Shown: positions 49,972 through 59,600, numbered from the stretch's first letter. The stretch: DNA of 64,000 nt from GCA-020343675 sp964462945 (GCA_964462945.1 CAYWZW010000001.1:62001-126000), one strand, 5' to 3'. Numbers and translations are program-made. The notes: a model not told the origin generated them from the letters alone.

Positions 49972-52086
49972 TCACTCGCCGGGCAAGCCGCCAAGTTGAG
50001 GGACAACCTCATTTGCGAATGGCCGTGGAGACCCAGCCAGGTCGATGTTGCCTCCGATTTGCGCTGTGGTGAATTTGATTTTTGTCTTACCGATGGAGAC
50101 TTCGACTTCCTCAGCGGTAACGTTTGCTGCCGCCTCCTCCACAGAGGCGGTATCGCTATCGGCGGCCGTCAGGACGTGCAGGAAATAGTCCCAGGACCGT
50201 TGCTGCGAAGGCGAGACCTCGATCCGGCATTCGGGAGCCGGCCCCGTATTGTGCGAGGGAGGGTAGTTCCGCCCACCATAACGATAGAGTGTCGCGGGCG
50301 TCCCGCCCTCGAATCGCGGGCGAGACGCCCGCGACACGTCTGAGCCGGATACGAGCCTGATGTCCGGATTCTGGGGCAGCAGCGTCTGAACAAACAGGCG
50401 GCCTTTACCATTGGTGATAACCAAGTGCTCATTTGTCCGGATGGGAACCTTCATCGCCTGCAGCAGCCAGGTCTTCTTGAAGGCCGCGTTCTTGGACTGT
50501 ACGCGATCGAAGATGACGAACGTTCCCGGCCGGATAAAAACAATCTGGCGCGTGAAGCAGCCCATTTTGTCGCCGGAGTAGGCCCGCGTGCAGTCACCAG
50601 CGACATATACGTAGGGGCCCTGGTCCTCGAAAGCCACGATGTCGGCGATATCGTACAGATGGCGCCCTTCGTGCCATTGGGCCGGGTCGGTGACGGCGCC
50701 GTTGTGGTGAGGCCAATTGTGCGCCTGGCCCCCGTCGTTGCCGGTGACGGTTCCGGCACGAATGTTGGGCCACGTCTCGCAGGGGTCGTGGAGCAATATC
50801 GTGCTGTGGGCGATGGTTCGCAGATGATAGTTAACGTCGTGGCTCGATCCGAACGAATCATAGTGCCCGCCGTCGCCGGCCAGCTCTTCGTATTTATAGA
50901 TGAGGAAATGCCCGACGTCCAGATGCTGATGGGCGGTGAACCGGTCGCCGCACTTGAAGAAGAAATACGTGGCGTCGTCGTCCCAGGAGCTGCGCGCATA
51001 GACGTAGCCCGGCCCCGGACTGATGTGGGACAGCTTAAAACCTGCAAGATCGCCCTTCTGTACAGTGGTATCGTGCCAGAGGAAGTCTTTATACGCATAG
51101 ACTCCGACGCTTGAGCGCGGAGTCAGCTCGTTGAAGGCGTGCACGACCTGGTGGCCTGGATCCTCGCGAAAGCAGTTCACGAGAATACGTCTGGCCGACA
51201 GAACTTTGTCGCGATCGCCGCCGAATACGCGCCCCCCTCCATCCCCCATCGGGATCGGCCTGCGAGAGTTGTACGTGCTCAGGCCAGGGTACATCTCAAA
51301 CATGCCGGCCACAGCGCGGTTCTCAAAGAATTTCGGCGCCTGGGTGTAATAGTCGATGCCTTCGCAGTGACGAGCGACCTCGCAGAAAAACAGCCACTCA
51401 TAGAGCCAGTAGTTCACGTAATAGCCCTCGGCCCAGCCGCCGCCGTCGCCCGCCAGCTCCAGAGCCGGAGCGGCCCGCGTGCGCCAGTCCTCTTCGAGGG
51501 TCCGGAGAATCGCCGGCGCGCAATCGTTCTCGTAATAGGCGGCGTAACAGGCCAAGCCGATACCCCAGTGTTTGTAGCCGTACCAGCCGTTATGAAACAC
51601 GTGGGTTTCGGAGCGAACGTTCGCGTCAACCGTTTTATTCATATACTCGTGGAACTTCGTGCGCTGCTCTTGCGTCCAGGAGTCATAGCACAAATCGTAA
51701 ACAATCGCACATCGCGCCAAATCGTGCGCGAAGGGAACGTGTCCGGCCTTGATTGGACCGGTGACATATTTCATCGCCAACTGGACCGCCGCCTCGCCGA
51801 CCTGCCGGTCCTGTTCGATCGCGCAGACCAGCGCCATCGATACCATTTTTGCATGGTCGTCGGCGCTGGATTCGCGGGCCACGCTCACAACTCGCTGGTA
51901 GGCTTCGGGCCGGCTGGCCGCCAAAGACTGCAAACGCTCTCGCGAGCCGAGCAGCCGGGGATGCTCCTTCGGCACGGCATGTCCGGCGCTGCCGGCCGCG
52001 GGAAGGGGGCCGCCCATCGAGAAAACAAGAAATGCCATAGTTCCAAGTATTCCGGTCCAGCCCGATGCACGTTTGCTGACCGCCAT
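49972..52086 (-). CDS. Heparinase II/III-like exported protein (polysaccharide lyase-type)
   Basis: A 704-residue protein with signal peptide (GTMAFLVFSMGGPLPAAG). An alpha-toroid region (HPRLLGSRERLQSL, NGWYGYKHWGIGLACYAAYYENDCAPAIL, GWAEGYYVNYWLYEWLFF) precedes a beta-sandwich part with FTAHQHLDVGHFLIYKYEELAGDGGHYDS, where His residues typical of heparinase II/III-type lyases lie. It likely cleaves uronic-acid-containing glycans. A palindromic repeat (50289-50337) is translated as VSRASRPRFEGGTPAT within the C-terminal sandwich. GGAGG precedes ATG 52086. The DUF4838 gene lies 34 bases upstream on the same strand, so both are probably one operon. Confidence 0.8.
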   Translation of the reverse strand: MAVSKRASGWTGILGTMAFLVFSMGGPLPAAGSAGHAVPKEHPRLLGSRERLQSLAASRPEAYQRVVSVARESSADDHAKMVSMALVCAIEQDRQVGEAAVQLAMKYVTGPIKAGHVPFAHDLARCAIVYDLCYDSWTQEQRTKFHEYMNKTVDANVRSETHVFHNGWYGYKHWGIGLACYAAYYENDCAPAILRTLEEDWRTRAAPALELAGDGGGWAEGYYVNYWLYEWLFFCEVARHCEGIDYYTQAPKFFENRAVAGMFEMYPGLSTYNSRRPIPMGDGGGRVFGGDRDKVLSARRILVNCFREDPGHQVVHAFNELTPRSSVGVYAYKDFLWHDTTVQKGDLAGFKLSHISPGPGYVYARSSWDDDATYFFFKCGDRFTAHQHLDVGHFLIYKYEELAGDGGHYDSFGSSHDVNYHLRTIAHSTILLHDPCETWPNIRAGTVTGNDGGQAHNWPHHNGAVTDPAQWHEGRHLYDIADIVAFEDQGPYVYVAGDCTRAYSGDKMGCFTRQIVFIRPGTFVIFDRVQSKNAAFKKTWLLQAMKVPIRTNEHLVITNGKGRLFVQTLLPQNPDIRLVSGSDVSRASRPRFEGGTPATLYRYGGRNYPPSHNTGPAPECRIEVSPSQQRSWDYFLHVLTAADSDTASVEEAAANVTAEEVEVSIGKTKIKFTTAQIGGNIDLAGSPRPFANEVVPQLGGLPGE
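50289..50337 (-). repeat. Repeat family C, copy 2, in frame in the heparinase-like gene
   Basis: GTGTCGCGGGC at one end and GCCCGCGACAC at the other are exact inverted arms; the middle has CCGCCCTCGAATCGCGGGCG. A related unit is at 8936-8984. The frame stays open and adds about 16 residues. Confidence 0.75.
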
Positions 52087-52120
52087 GATTGTAATCCTCC
52101 AGCTCTCTGTCGCCCCGCCG

Positions 52121-54406
52121 CTACCGAGGCTGCGCCTTTTCGATGAGCAGCACCGGGCGAATGATGCCCCCTAAGCAAAGCTCGGTAATCTTTCTGTGGT
52201 CCACCTTAATCGCCACCGCGTTGTTGCCCGGCATGGCCGCATCCGTGATGTCCACTTCAAACGGCTGCCGGCGGGCTTCTTTGTCCAGCGAGGCGGCTTG
52301 GCTGCCGTTGACATAAACGGTCACAGCCTGGCCGTCCACCTCGGTGAAGAACAAGCTGAGCCGGCCGTGAACAGCCGGAACGTCTGCCGATGTGCGATAC
52401 CACATGATGGATTTGGTATCGGGCAGACCTTGAGCGCTCAACGTGTTACGGTATGTAGCCACATCGGTCCAGCTCGAATCGTCAAAACTGGGTTTGTGGT
52501 AGCCTTTTTCGATGCCCTCGTCCGCCGGGTCGTAGGCCAGCTTCATTCGATCCGGCAGCACTTGCAGGACCTTGTTAGGCGGCGATGTAGCCTCGGCCCC
52601 GGCCAGGATGTGCGTGCCCACAAAGCGTTTGAGGTAATTGAGGCTGTAGCGGTCGCCGTAGCCTTTGCTGTCTTCGACCTCATTGCGGGCGTATAGCTCG
52701 TCGTATGTCTTCTTTGCGGCGGCGAAATCGCCCCTGTTCATTGCATCGCGCATTTGGACATACTGCACAGCATTTTTCAAGCCCTCGGATGTCATCGCAA
52801 CGCGGGCCGAGTAAGTCTCGTTTTGCTTTGCAGCATTGGATGCCTGCTTCATCAGGCCGTCGAGCTTTCTTAGGAGCTGGGGTGTGTACACCAGATGTAA
52901 CGCATAAAAGCTGCCGGACTCGCATTTCATATTCGCAAAAGCCTCGTCAATACTCAGCCAGTACTGCTTCATAAACGGGCCCGCCAGGGGACCGTAGAAC
53001 TTTATGAAGTAGTCCTCCATCATCGCGTCGCTATCGGCAGCGGGGTCGTAAGCCAAACGAATGCTCTGGTAAAGGTGCGGGCCGTAAATCTCCCAATTCA
53101 CGAGGGACTCCAGATTGATGCCGATGCAGCCCTTCTTTTTGAGATACGGAATGTCGTGCTTCCACACCGAGAGCTTCGAGAAGGGAACCAGACATTCGGC
53201 GAGATTATAGTTGTACGTGCGATACGCAATGCGCTCGGCCACCGAAGCCCACTTGTCTATGACCTCTGCAAGCTGCGTTGTGCCGGCTGAGCTGGGACTG
53301 CCGATTCGGTGAAACCGGGAGTACCGTATCGGGGCAATCCAGGCCACCAGGTTTGGCGACAATTTGCGGTTGAGTGTGGGCGCCTGCGTGTAGTCGGCAT
53401 AGCAATAGAAACTCAGCAGCCAGTCGGGATGAACCTTGGCGACCGCACGGGCAACCTCGTCCAGAAAATCCACGTATCGGTTCGTCATGCTCGGCCCGCC
53501 CGAAGACGGTTCGATACTGCCGGGGTTGTCTTGCGCACGGCAGTTTTCGCATTGACAGTATCCGGTTCCGTCCGGAGGAGAAACCGACGGATTGGAGCCG
53601 CCCCTTGAAATCACGCCTTCGGCAAATATCTTGCGAAGCTCCGGATTGGACGTGCAGTACCATCCGCCTTTTCTGCGCTGGCCGTCACGCAAAGCGAAAT
53701 ACTCCGGATGCGTCTCAAACAGGCTCTCATCGACGTACTGGGCCCAGGCGTGTCCGGTCGCCATTTCCAGGCCCCCGGCACCGTTCCAGACCTTCCAGAG
53801 AGTCTGGCCGGTCCACTGCGAGCCCCAGATTTTTCGCAGCGTCAGGCCCGGTTTCTCGGCGATGTCGAGCTTGCCGACCGTGACGGTTTTGCTCCGCGGA
53901 CAGACTTCGCCCAGCTTGTCGTCCATAAAATACCGGCATCCAAGCTCTTCCAAAAACCGGCAGACGGCTTTGACCGTCGAGGTCTCATTCTGTCCGGCAA
54001 TAAGAATCCGGGCTTTTCCATCGCCGACGATACGCAGTCCCTCCCTGGTCGGGCTGTCTATGCCGTCCAGATCCAGGCCGGCATCTATCGCCGCGGCCCC
54101 GATGTAAATGGCGGGCCCGTCTGCGTGCGGCTGATCGACAATCTCCAGTCTGACGTCGGTTACTTTCTCAAGCCAGTCCGCCAATACGTTCCCCGCCGTC
54201 CGATCGTCGCACCGGAAACCGCCTGCTCTTGCAGCCGGTGATTTCCCCCGCCGAGTCTGGTCGATGCTCTGCGAGGCTTTCTGTACGACAATGACGGCCC
54301 GCGCTTGGCCCTCCTTGACGATGTCCTGCCCGACGCTCAAGGCCGGCGCCCCGATAACTACCAGGGCTGTACCTATCGCCAATATGCGGCATATACGTCT
54401 GTCCAT
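52121..54406 (-). CDS. DUF4838 exported protein with C-terminal sugar-binding-like domain
   Basis: A 761-residue protein with signal peptide (ILAIGTALVVIGAPALSVG). An N-terminal alpha/beta domain (about 60-190; AIYIGAAAIDAG, TSTVKAVCRFLEELGCRYF), like the domain that precedes many glycosidase barrels, is followed by the DUF4838 core (GYCQCENCRAQDN, WLLSFYCYADYTQAP, NLVAWIAPI, GCIGINLESLVNWEIYGPHLY) and a C-terminal beta-sandwich (DSSWTDVATYRNT, MWYRTSADVPA, VTVYVNGSQAASLDKE). DUF4838 proteins occur in polysaccharide-use loci and are likely glycoside hydrolase relatives; activity is unproven. AGGAG precedes ATG 54406. It is divergent from the next Gfo/Idh/MocA gene across 215 bases. Confidence 0.83.
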   Translation of the reverse strand: MDRRICRILAIGTALVVIGAPALSVGQDIVKEGQARAVIVVQKASQSIDQTRRGKSPAARAGGFRCDDRTAGNVLADWLEKVTDVRLEIVDQPHADGPAIYIGAAAIDAGLDLDGIDSPTREGLRIVGDGKARILIAGQNETSTVKAVCRFLEELGCRYFMDDKLGEVCPRSKTVTVGKLDIAEKPGLTLRKIWGSQWTGQTLWKVWNGAGGLEMATGHAWAQYVDESLFETHPEYFALRDGQRRKGGWYCTSNPELRKIFAEGVISRGGSNPSVSPPDGTGYCQCENCRAQDNPGSIEPSSGGPSMTNRYVDFLDEVARAVAKVHPDWLLSFYCYADYTQAPTLNRKLSPNLVAWIAPIRYSRFHRIGSPSSAGTTQLAEVIDKWASVAERIAYRTYNYNLAECLVPFSKLSVWKHDIPYLKKKGCIGINLESLVNWEIYGPHLYQSIRLAYDPAADSDAMMEDYFIKFYGPLAGPFMKQYWLSIDEAFANMKCESGSFYALHLVYTPQLLRKLDGLMKQASNAAKQNETYSARVAMTSEGLKNAVQYVQMRDAMNRGDFAAAKKTYDELYARNEVEDSKGYGDRYSLNYLKRFVGTHILAGAEATSPPNKVLQVLPDRMKLAYDPADEGIEKGYHKPSFDDSSWTDVATYRNTLSAQGLPDTKSIMWYRTSADVPAVHGRLSLFFTEVDGQAVTVYVNGSQAASLDKEARRQPFEVDITDAAMPGNNAVAIKVDHRKITELCLGGIIRPVLLIEKAQPR

Positions 54407-54621
54407 CGTGTATTCTCCTGAAAATGCCTTTCTCTTGCTATTGCTGCCTCATAATCAAGGCTGATTTTACACTCGTAATGATACCAGAACCAGCACATTT
54501 CTTAGAGTGGTTCTTCAAAAGCCAGGACAGGACTATTGCTCATTGGGGCCGGGTCTGGTAGTGTACCATATTGTGGTTCGTTGCGATTATTGATTAGAGA
54601 CCGCAGACATGGAGAACAATC

Positions 54622-56058
54622 ATGAAACGCATGAAACGCCGTAATTTTCTGAGAACTACTTTGGCCGGGAGCGCAGCCGCAGCGTTGGCACCGTATTCGC
54701 GCGCGCTGGGTGCAAATAATGACGTTCGCGTTGCCGTCGTGGGTTTTAGTAGCCAAGGCAGCAACCATATCAAGTACTTCAGCAACATCCCCGGCGTCCG
54801 TCTCGTGGCACTCTGCGACGTGGACCGGGACATCATTGATCGCGAAGTCGGGAAACTGAAAGAACGCAATCAAAAGGTCGATACTTATGTCGATGTCCGC
54901 AAGCTGCTCGAAGACAAGAACATCGATGCGATTATTACAGCCACGCCCAATCACTGGCACTCGCTGGTCACCATCTGGGCGTGCCAGGCCGGCAAGGACG
55001 TGTACGTTGAAAAGCCGGTCTCGCATAACATCTGGGAAGGCCGAAAGATGGTCGAGGCGGCGCGAAAATACAGCCGGATCGTGCAAGCCGGGACCCAGCG
55101 CCGTTCGGACGAGGGGCTGGCGCAGGCTTTTGAGTACATCCGGCAGGGCAACCTCGGCAAGGTGCTTCGCGCCCGCTGCTACTACTTCAGCCCGCGCGGC
55201 CCCATCGGCAAGGTCAACGGCCCTCAGCCCGTTCCCGAGAACATCAATTATGACCTCTGGACCGGCCCGGCCTCGCTGCTGCCGCTGATGCGAAAGAACC
55301 TGCACTACGACTGGCACTGGCAATGGCTTTACGGCAACGGCGACCTGGGCAATAACGGCATTCATTTCATCGACATGTGCCGATGGGCTTTGGGTTATTC
55401 GACCCTGGCCCCGCGCGTGATCAGCTTCGGCGGCAAGTTTCTCTGGGACGACGACCGGCAGACGCCCAATGCACAGGTGGCGTTCTTTGACTACGAGCCG
55501 GCCCCGATCATCTTTGAAATGCGCAACCTGCCTCGAAAACAGGGCGATTCAGCCATGGATGCGACCTACCGCAAGACGCGGGCCGATACGGTGATTGAAT
55601 GTGAGGGCGGCTATTACGCGGGCGGCTGGGCCTGGGACTACGATGGCCAGAGGATCAGGCAGTTCAAGGAGAGCGGCGGCGAGGGCCACCACGCGAACTT
55701 TATCAAGGCGGTACGCAGCCGGAACGTCAGCGACCTCCATGCCGATATCCTCCAGGGACATCTTTCAACCGCCTTGTGTCACATGGGAAATATCTCGTAT
55801 CAGCTCGGGCGCACGGCGGCCCGCGATGATGCCATGCAATCGATCCAGCCGGGCAAAGAGCTGCCGGATGCGTTCGAGCGCCTTGGCGAGCACCTGGTTC
55901 TCAACGCCGTGGATTTGCAGCAGACCCCGCCGATCCTCGGACCGTGGCTGACGATGGATTCCGAAGCGGAGAGGTTCGTCGGCGAGCTGAGCAATGAGGC
56001 CAACATGTATCTGTCTCGCAATTACCGCGAACCTTTCCTTGTGCCGCAGAACGTATGA
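54622..56058 (+). CDS. Tat-exported Gfo/Idh/MocA-family oxidoreductase (second)
   Basis: A 478-residue protein with Tat signal (MKRRNFLRTTLAGSAAAALAPYSRAL). The Rossmann part shows VRVAVVGFSSQGSNH, where the usual GxGxxG is altered, and ALCDVDRD. The second domain shows ATPNHWHSLVTIWACQAGKDVYVEKPVSHN with the EKP motif, GTQRRSDEG, and GNNGIHFIDMCRWALGY with the catalytic-type His. This is the subclass that makes large families in planctomycetes. GGAG precedes ATG 54622; a second ATG is nine bases on. Substrate unknown, probably a sugar released by the neighbouring lyase-type proteins. Confidence 0.9.
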   Translation: MKRMKRRNFLRTTLAGSAAAALAPYSRALGANNDVRVAVVGFSSQGSNHIKYFSNIPGVRLVALCDVDRDIIDREVGKLKERNQKVDTYVDVRKLLEDKNIDAIITATPNHWHSLVTIWACQAGKDVYVEKPVSHNIWEGRKMVEAARKYSRIVQAGTQRRSDEGLAQAFEYIRQGNLGKVLRARCYYFSPRGPIGKVNGPQPVPENINYDLWTGPASLLPLMRKNLHYDWHWQWLYGNGDLGNNGIHFIDMCRWALGYSTLAPRVISFGGKFLWDDDRQTPNAQVAFFDYEPAPIIFEMRNLPRKQGDSAMDATYRKTRADTVIECEGGYYAGGWAWDYDGQRIRQFKESGGEGHHANFIKAVRSRNVSDLHADILQGHLSTALCHMGNISYQLGRTAARDDAMQSIQPGKELPDAFERLGEHLVLNAVDLQQTPPILGPWLTMDSEAERFVGELSNEANMYLSRNYREPFLVPQNV

Positions 56059-56246
56059 CCAGGGACGCCGACCGAGATCGACGTCCTAAACGGAGCTGTC
56101 ATCCAATTGGCCGAAAGGCTTGACGTGGCCCCCCATACAACTCCGTTGCATACAATCCGGCCAGGTTCCTCGAAGGTGCCGGGAACAGTCAGGTATAGAA
56201 CACAATGTATGCTGATATTCTTTAAGAAGCCGCTCTCATCAAAGCT

Positions 56247-57041
56247 CTACGTGCCGCCTATTTCTTTTCCGCAGTGAGGACAGCGCGCCGGCTTTTCACG
56301 CCGGCCCATCTCTTCAACGAAACCCGCCCCAAGAATACCCGCGGGCAGGGCGAACACACCGATTCCGAGCACGGCAATGATGGACGCCATAAACTTTCCC
56401 AGTCCCGTGGTCGGATAGATGTCACCATATCCGACCGTTGTTAAGGTACAAACGGCCCACCACATGGCGGCGGGGATGCTCGAAAAATTCTTCGGCTGGA
56501 CGCCGTTTTCGGCGTAGTACAACATGGAAGCAGCAACGATCACGAGCAGCACAAGAACAAACAGCGTGCATAGCAGTTGTTCTTTTTTCGCTGCCATGAC
56601 TCGCTGGAGTATTTGAAGGGACTGGGAATACCGTCCGAGCTTGGCAATACGGAATATACGCATCATTCGCAGGATTCGCAGGAAGCGCAGGTCAATCCCC
56701 ATAAAAGGCAGATAGAATGGCAGAACGGCAAGCAAATCAATCACAGCCAGAGGCGTAATTAAGAACCTCAGCCGTCCGCTTACGGGCTTTTCGTACTGCG
56801 GTTTTTCCACACAGGACCAGAGGCGTGCAACGTACTCCACTGTGAATATGATGACCGAGACACACTCAAAGATGCTGAACAGCCGGGGGCAAAATGCCTT
56901 AATACTCGCGACCGATTCCAGGATCAATGCAATGACGTTCAGGGCAATCAGCGCGATGATGAAGATATCGAAGGCTTTACTTAAGTTATCGCCCGGCTTG
57001 GCGATTTCCACGATTTCGAAAACACGTTTACGCACACTCAT
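56247..57041 (-). CDS. Voltage-gated-type potassium channel
   Basis: A 264-residue six-helix channel. S1 (FDIFIIALIALNVIALILESV), S2 (FSIFECVSVIIFTVEYVARLW), S3 (PLAVIDLLAVLPFYLPFMG), S4 voltage sensor with spaced Arg (LRFLRILRMMRIFRIAKLGRY), S5 (LLCTLFVLVLLVIVAASMLYY), pore helix and filter TLTTVGYGDIYP, and S6 (FMASIIAVLGIGVFALPAGILGAGFVEEM). It passes K+ through the inner membrane. The tail ends in CPHCGKEIGG, one half of a zinc ribbon, which could bind metal between subunits of the tetramer. No cyclic-nucleotide or RCK domain. Confidence 0.92.
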   Translation of the reverse strand: MSVRKRVFEIVEIAKPGDNLSKAFDIFIIALIALNVIALILESVASIKAFCPRLFSIFECVSVIIFTVEYVARLWSCVEKPQYEKPVSGRLRFLITPLAVIDLLAVLPFYLPFMGIDLRFLRILRMMRIFRIAKLGRYSQSLQILQRVMAAKKEQLLCTLFVLVLLVIVAASMLYYAENGVQPKNFSSIPAAMWWAVCTLTTVGYGDIYPTTGLGKFMASIIAVLGIGVFALPAGILGAGFVEEMGRREKPARCPHCGKEIGGT

Positions 57042-57224
57042 ACAAGATTTCTGTCCAGAATTGTCATTATTCGTGCGTTCTGCATTTTCTTCTCCTTAAT
57101 ACGGCAGTTCAAAAACAACCCGACGACAGCCGCCGAATATCGAGCACATTCTGCCTTTTGAGTCTTCACATATCAACTGAAATTCTCTATATTGCCCAGT
57201 GGCGTGTGCCTTCCCACATTCTTT

Positions 57225-57252
57225 TTGCTTCCGGCGGGAGCGATAGTATAAT
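57225..57252 (+). promoter_or_regulatory. Sigma70-like promoter
   Basis: TTGCTT (57225-57230) and a perfect TATAAT (57247-57252) are 16 bases apart. Transcription would start near 57259 and serve the lipoprotein gene at 57327. Confidence 0.65.
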
Positions 57253-57326
57253 GTTGGCGATGTGCACGCCGTCCGGGTAGAGTGCAAAACGAATTATGCG
57301 GTTCTACTTTAGCAGGGAGGTATGCC

Positions 57327-57818
57327 ATGAAACTCATTCTTTCCGTTCCCATAGCCGTCGTGATCGCGTGTGCGACTGCCGGATGTGGTCCGGAGATACG
57401 CCCCAGCCTCAGTATGGAGCGGCAGCAGCGATATGGCCGGCTCGCCATCGTCTGCGCCCCCGCGCAGCAAGCCAACCCGGCTTACGCGCCGATGATACTC
57501 AAAGAGGCTCAGAGCATGATTTCACACCTGAAGTTTCTTGAGAAAGCGGATTGCCTGTTTGACGTATCGGTTGATACGGCATCGACGCCGCCGGTCGTGG
57601 ACGTCAATGCCGTGAGGCAGTACGATGCTGTGGTGTCGTTGGTCTATTCTTACGACTTAGGCCGCGTATATCTTGACTTTTATATGACGGACGCGAAAAC
57701 CGGTGAGCAGATCTGGTATCATCAGTTTGACACGCCGGACCCGGCCATCAAGAAAAGATTACTTGCCGATGGCCTTTCGGCCCCGGCTATTATTAAGAAG
57801 GAATTCTACGGTTTGTAG
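57327..57818 (+). CDS. Small lipoprotein of unknown function
   Basis: ATG 57327 follows GGGAGG; the frame is open 15 codons further up, but those lack a ribosome site. The 163-residue product has a lipoprotein signal (LILSVPIAVVIACATAGC, cleaved before Cys). The rest is an alpha/beta domain (YGRLAIVCAPAQQ, YDAVVSLVYSYDLGRVYLDFYMTDAKTGEQIWYHQF) resembling the small envelope lipoproteins that carry a DUF4136- or CsgG-like fold. No family can be named with confidence. It converges with another small lipoprotein gene of similar general build. Confidence 0.78.
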   Translation: MKLILSVPIAVVIACATAGCGPEIRPSLSMERQQRYGRLAIVCAPAQQANPAYAPMILKEAQSMISHLKFLEKADCLFDVSVDTASTPPVVDVNAVRQYDAVVSLVYSYDLGRVYLDFYMTDAKTGEQIWYHQFDTPDPAIKKRLLADGLSAPAIIKKEFYGL

Positions 57819-57967
57819 CCTGCGATTCGCGTTCCCCTTGACTTATCCACGGAAGGCGGATATGCCGTCATCCTCATACGACGGTACGGGCACCATCCGA
57901 AGATTCAAACAAGGCGGATGGCGGCGATCACAAAAAAAGCGAATAGGAACGGCTCGGCTCCGGCATC

Positions 57968-58393
57968 TTATTTGAGCTTACCGGCCAGGGCCTGGCCAAA
58001 TTCCTGGGCAAGTTTACTCGCGGTGTACTGCGCCTTGTTGTCATAAGAAGCCGACAGCAATATCTCGCCCTCCCTGTCTTTGGCCACCACAGAAACGCTC
58101 TCAATAGCCTCTGCGGTCTGTCTTGATGCGGGTCTTACTGTCAGGAAGGTTGTCCCCGTGATGAAAACGGTCGCCATATTGGGGTCGCACAGTTCAATTC
58201 TTCGCCTCATGAACTCTTTTTCAATAACGTCTCGGATGACTTTTCCTACGTGCGGGTCCTGACTTTCGATCGGCGCAACGTAAACACACTTGTGCTCAAG
58301 CATCTTCAAGCGGGGCGTACAAACAATGTCGGAGTTGCACCCCGCACATGCACACATCGCCACGAACCCAACAAGCCAAAATGTTCTGTTCAT
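57968..58393 (-). CDS. Small lipoprotein of unknown function
   Basis: ATG 58393 is preceded by AGGAG at good distance; the open frame reaches 58432, but those codons are probably leader. The 141-residue product has a lipobox-like FVAMCACAGC signal and a domain with KCVYVAPIESQDPHVGKVIRDVIEKEFMRRRIELCDP and a C-terminal helix (ASKLAQEFGQALAGKLK). The pattern (a 'paralogue-like' start VYVAPI...V...I...F) recalls LptE/CsgG-like envelope lipoproteins that sum up a damaged or low-abundance partner, but I cannot assign it. It converges on the gene at 57327. Confidence 0.75.
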   Translation of the reverse strand: MNRTFWLVGFVAMCACAGCNSDIVCTPRLKMLEHKCVYVAPIESQDPHVGKVIRDVIEKEFMRRRIELCDPNMATVFITGTTFLTVRPASRQTAEAIESVSVVAKDREGEILLSASYDNKAQYTASKLAQEFGQALAGKLK

Positions 58394-58928
58394 TTTCTGT
58401 GCTCCTAAAGCTGTTTTCTCTTTCGCCAACAACCATGTTCCACATTTCCATTTAGCGCCCCTGGAAGTACGCCTACGCTTTTCAATCCGAAATAATATCG
58501 AATACCTCTGTGAACGTCAACAAATCAAAACCGCCGGCTGCCAATTATGGCGCCCAAAGCCGCAGAGAATCCGCTCCGAAGAGTAATTTTCAGGCTGCCG
58601 CTATCAAGTGTCTCAGATATTGCCCGCCCGTAAATGGTTTATTCAAAAGGTTTTAGCACAAACACGCCTCACTGCTTGCGAGTCCTGGATAGAATCGGCT
58701 GGATAGTTCAGCTTGCACTGTGTTGGTTTCAAAAAGGGCTGTGGCGATTACCTGGTTTCTCTCGGCATCCGGAAAACAGGTATCGCGCAGACGAAATTTG
58801 CATTTTTTGGCTTGATTGACGAAACAAAAGACTGTTAGATAAACACACCAAGAGAGAAGTGGATTTCAGAAACTGAAAAAGGGTCGAAACATGTTCACCA
58901 CCGTCTGAACAGAAAGGAAGGGAGTACC
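58394..58928. other. Divergent intergenic region without a supported gene
   Basis: These 535 bases lie between the lipoprotein gene (minus) and the beta-barrel-like gene (plus). Short frames (58290-58586, 58634-58819) lack ribosome sites and known features. AT content rises towards the right end. I found no clear promoter or repeat. Confidence 0.45.
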
Positions 58929-59600
58929 ATGAGAGAAAAATCAAATGCCATCCTGTTACTGATCGCGTCGGTTCTGTTGTTTTGCGGGGCGGGCTGCTCG
59001 GACTCCGGCGGACTGGCGATCTCGGGTAAGGCCGGCACATTAGGATTCGGCGGAGAGCTCACCACGGGAATTACGTCGAATGTCAACGCCCGCGTCGGTT
59101 TGAATACGCTCGATTTCGATTACGACGACGAGTTTGATAATGTGGAGTACGATGTTGGATTAGACTTCTCTTCTTTTTCCGCACTGGTTGACTGGTATCT
59201 CTTTGACAGCTCTTTCCGCATCAGTGGCGGTCTGATCTCAATGGACCACACGCTTAATCTGGATGCGACACCGAGTGAAAGCGTGGACATCGGTGATGGT
59301 ACGTACTTGCCCGCTGATATAGGCACACTGTCCGGCGATGTGGAAATCGACGGCATAGCTCCCTACATAGGCATCGGCTGGGGCGACCCGATGGACCGCA
59401 GCAAGAGATGGGGATTCTACTGCGATTTTGGCGTTGCTTTTACGGACTCTCCCGATGTGGCCCTGTCTGCAAGTGGTACGCTGGCATCCGACCCGGCCTT
59501 CCAGGCAAACCTGGCCAAGGAGAGGGACGAGATAGAGGATGACCTGGAGCCGTTCGAGTTCTATCCGGTCCTATCTCTGGGCATTTTCTTTAGATTTTAG
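58929..59600 (+). CDS. Possible outer-membrane beta-barrel protein
   Basis: A 223-residue protein. The start has a signal (AILLLIASVLLFCGAGC) that could be cleaved by either signal peptidase; the Cys suggests a lipoprotein, but the residue at -3 is not typical. Alternating hydrophobic strands follow (LAISGKAGTLGFGGELTTGI, ARVGLNTLDFDY, SFRISGGLISMDH, APYIGIGWGD, WGFYCDFGVAFTD), and the chain ends SLGIFFRF with terminal Phe, as in barrel proteins recognised by BamA. Acidic loops are frequent. AAGGAAGGGAG precedes ATG. The role is unknown. Confidence 0.72.
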   Translation: MREKSNAILLLIASVLLFCGAGCSDSGGLAISGKAGTLGFGGELTTGITSNVNARVGLNTLDFDYDDEFDNVEYDVGLDFSSFSALVDWYLFDSSFRISGGLISMDHTLNLDATPSESVDIGDGTYLPADIGTLSGDVEIDGIAPYIGIGWGDPMDRSKRWGFYCDFGVAFTDSPDVALSASGTLASDPAFQANLAKERDEIEDDLEPFEFYPVLSLGIFFRF

